Shown here piece after piece: positions 63,827 to 64,000 of a stretch of 64,000 bases of DNA (the stretch's first letter is position 1; every line of letters starts with the position of its first letter). The DNA comes from Bacillota bacterium (GTDB lineage Bacteria > Bacillota > Desulfotomaculia > Desulfotomaculales > Desulforudaceae). The stretch is taken from positions 178,418-242,417 of the forward strand of contig JBFLXL010000003.1 in the NCBI GenBank assembly GCA_040757205.1, written 5' to 3'. Position numbers and translations under genes: made by a program. The notes beneath the pieces are model-generated. The model was not told where the DNA came from. It saw only the letters and a list, made by a program, of their open reading frames with translations, and did not search any database.

Positions 63827-63941
63827 TATTCCGGAGTAATCCGGCCACCTATTCCGGAGTAATCCGGCCACCCATTCCGGAGCAAACCGGCCACCTATTC
63901 TGGTTTTAACCGGCCACTTTTGGATGTTAACCGGAATAAGC
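63827..63941. mobile_element. IS21-like terminal repeat array (element continues past the window)
   Basis: Four 23-bp units (63827, 63850, 63873, 63896) with the core ATTCCGGAGNAANCCGGCCACC and a partial fifth, gradually diverging. Multiple terminal repeats of this length and type mark the ends of IS21-family elements. No istA/istB gene is visible before the window ends, so the identification rests on the repeats alone. Confidence 0.6.
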
Positions 63942-64000
63942 AACTGGGGACGAAACAGAGCACCTAAGGGGGTTGGCGAGCAAATCGGCGCTGGATAAAC

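Noticed and set aside
63827..63941. Possible CRISPR array
   Set aside because: Units are directly tandem without spacers and diverge gradually, which fits an IS21-type end instead.

Overview
The window reads as a chromosome segment of a GC-rich, flagellated, Gram-positive anaerobe of the Clostridia, most like the Desulfotomaculum/Desulforudis/Pelotomaculum group. That placement is inferred from gene content and order: flhB-flhA-flhF-flhG, a PilZ gene, sigD, a swrB-like gene, CheC/CheD adaptation, FliY instead of plain FliN, an S-layer (SLH) protein, DUF1659/DUF2922/YvrJ genes and strong AAGGAGG ribosome sites. No search was run. There is no rRNA, tRNA or CRISPR array that I can see.

Region 1 (1-13.3 kb, + strand) is the distal half of a large flagellar/chemotaxis operon: fliR (3' end only), flhB, flhA, flhF, flhG, a PilZ c-di-GMP receptor, the flagellar sigma factor, a membrane coiled-coil protein in the swrB position, a rod/hook protein, cheD, cheR, cheC, cheY, fliM and fliY. 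Most genes overlap or nearly abut. The gaps, and part of flhF, are filled by palindromic GGGGACNGTCCCC repeats and low-complexity spacers. An ABC1/UbiB-like kinase gene converges on the operon.

Region 2 (15-31 kb) is accessory. It holds two VapBC-type pairs, HicAB, MntA/HepT, AbiEii and DUF6922 remnants and an orphan HicB, mixed with cell-surface genes (O-antigen ligase with a TPR-like tail, ExoD, an amidase, a membrane acyltransferase, a CpsB-like phosphatase and an SLH protein) and a DUF1659-DUF2922-YvrJ-amidase mini-cluster. Many dispersed repeats join distant parts of this region. One family carries a good sigma-A promoter in all three copies. Another set shows that one locus is a mosaic of two others.

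Region 3 (30.4-61.2 kb) is a visibly AT-richer surface-glycan cluster headed by a NusG-family paralog. It has glycosyltransferases, a flippase, a polymerase, methyltransferases, epimerases, gmd/fcl (GDP-6-deoxysugar) and a GDP-heptose pathway (gmhA-gmhB fusion, hddA, hddC). The cluster is worn: truncated gmd, rmlD and hddC copies, a dead hddA, a dead ugd and a dead glycosyltransferase. It is cut by an IS66-type element carrying an intact DUF4338 gene and flanked by a perfect 8-bp target duplication, by a decayed IS1380-like transposase, and by an ISAzo13 remnant. Small hairpin repeats of about 26 bp sit inside two of the transposase genes. The working heptose pathway may depend on combining a kinase at 33.6 kb with a nucleotidyltransferase at 56.2 kb.

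Region 4 (59-64 kb) has a HEPN-like gene, a ugd pseudogene fused by recombination to the 3' part of a HerA-type ATPase gene, an intact NurA-like partner with a zinc ribbon, and the start of an IS21-like end with 23-bp tandem repeats.
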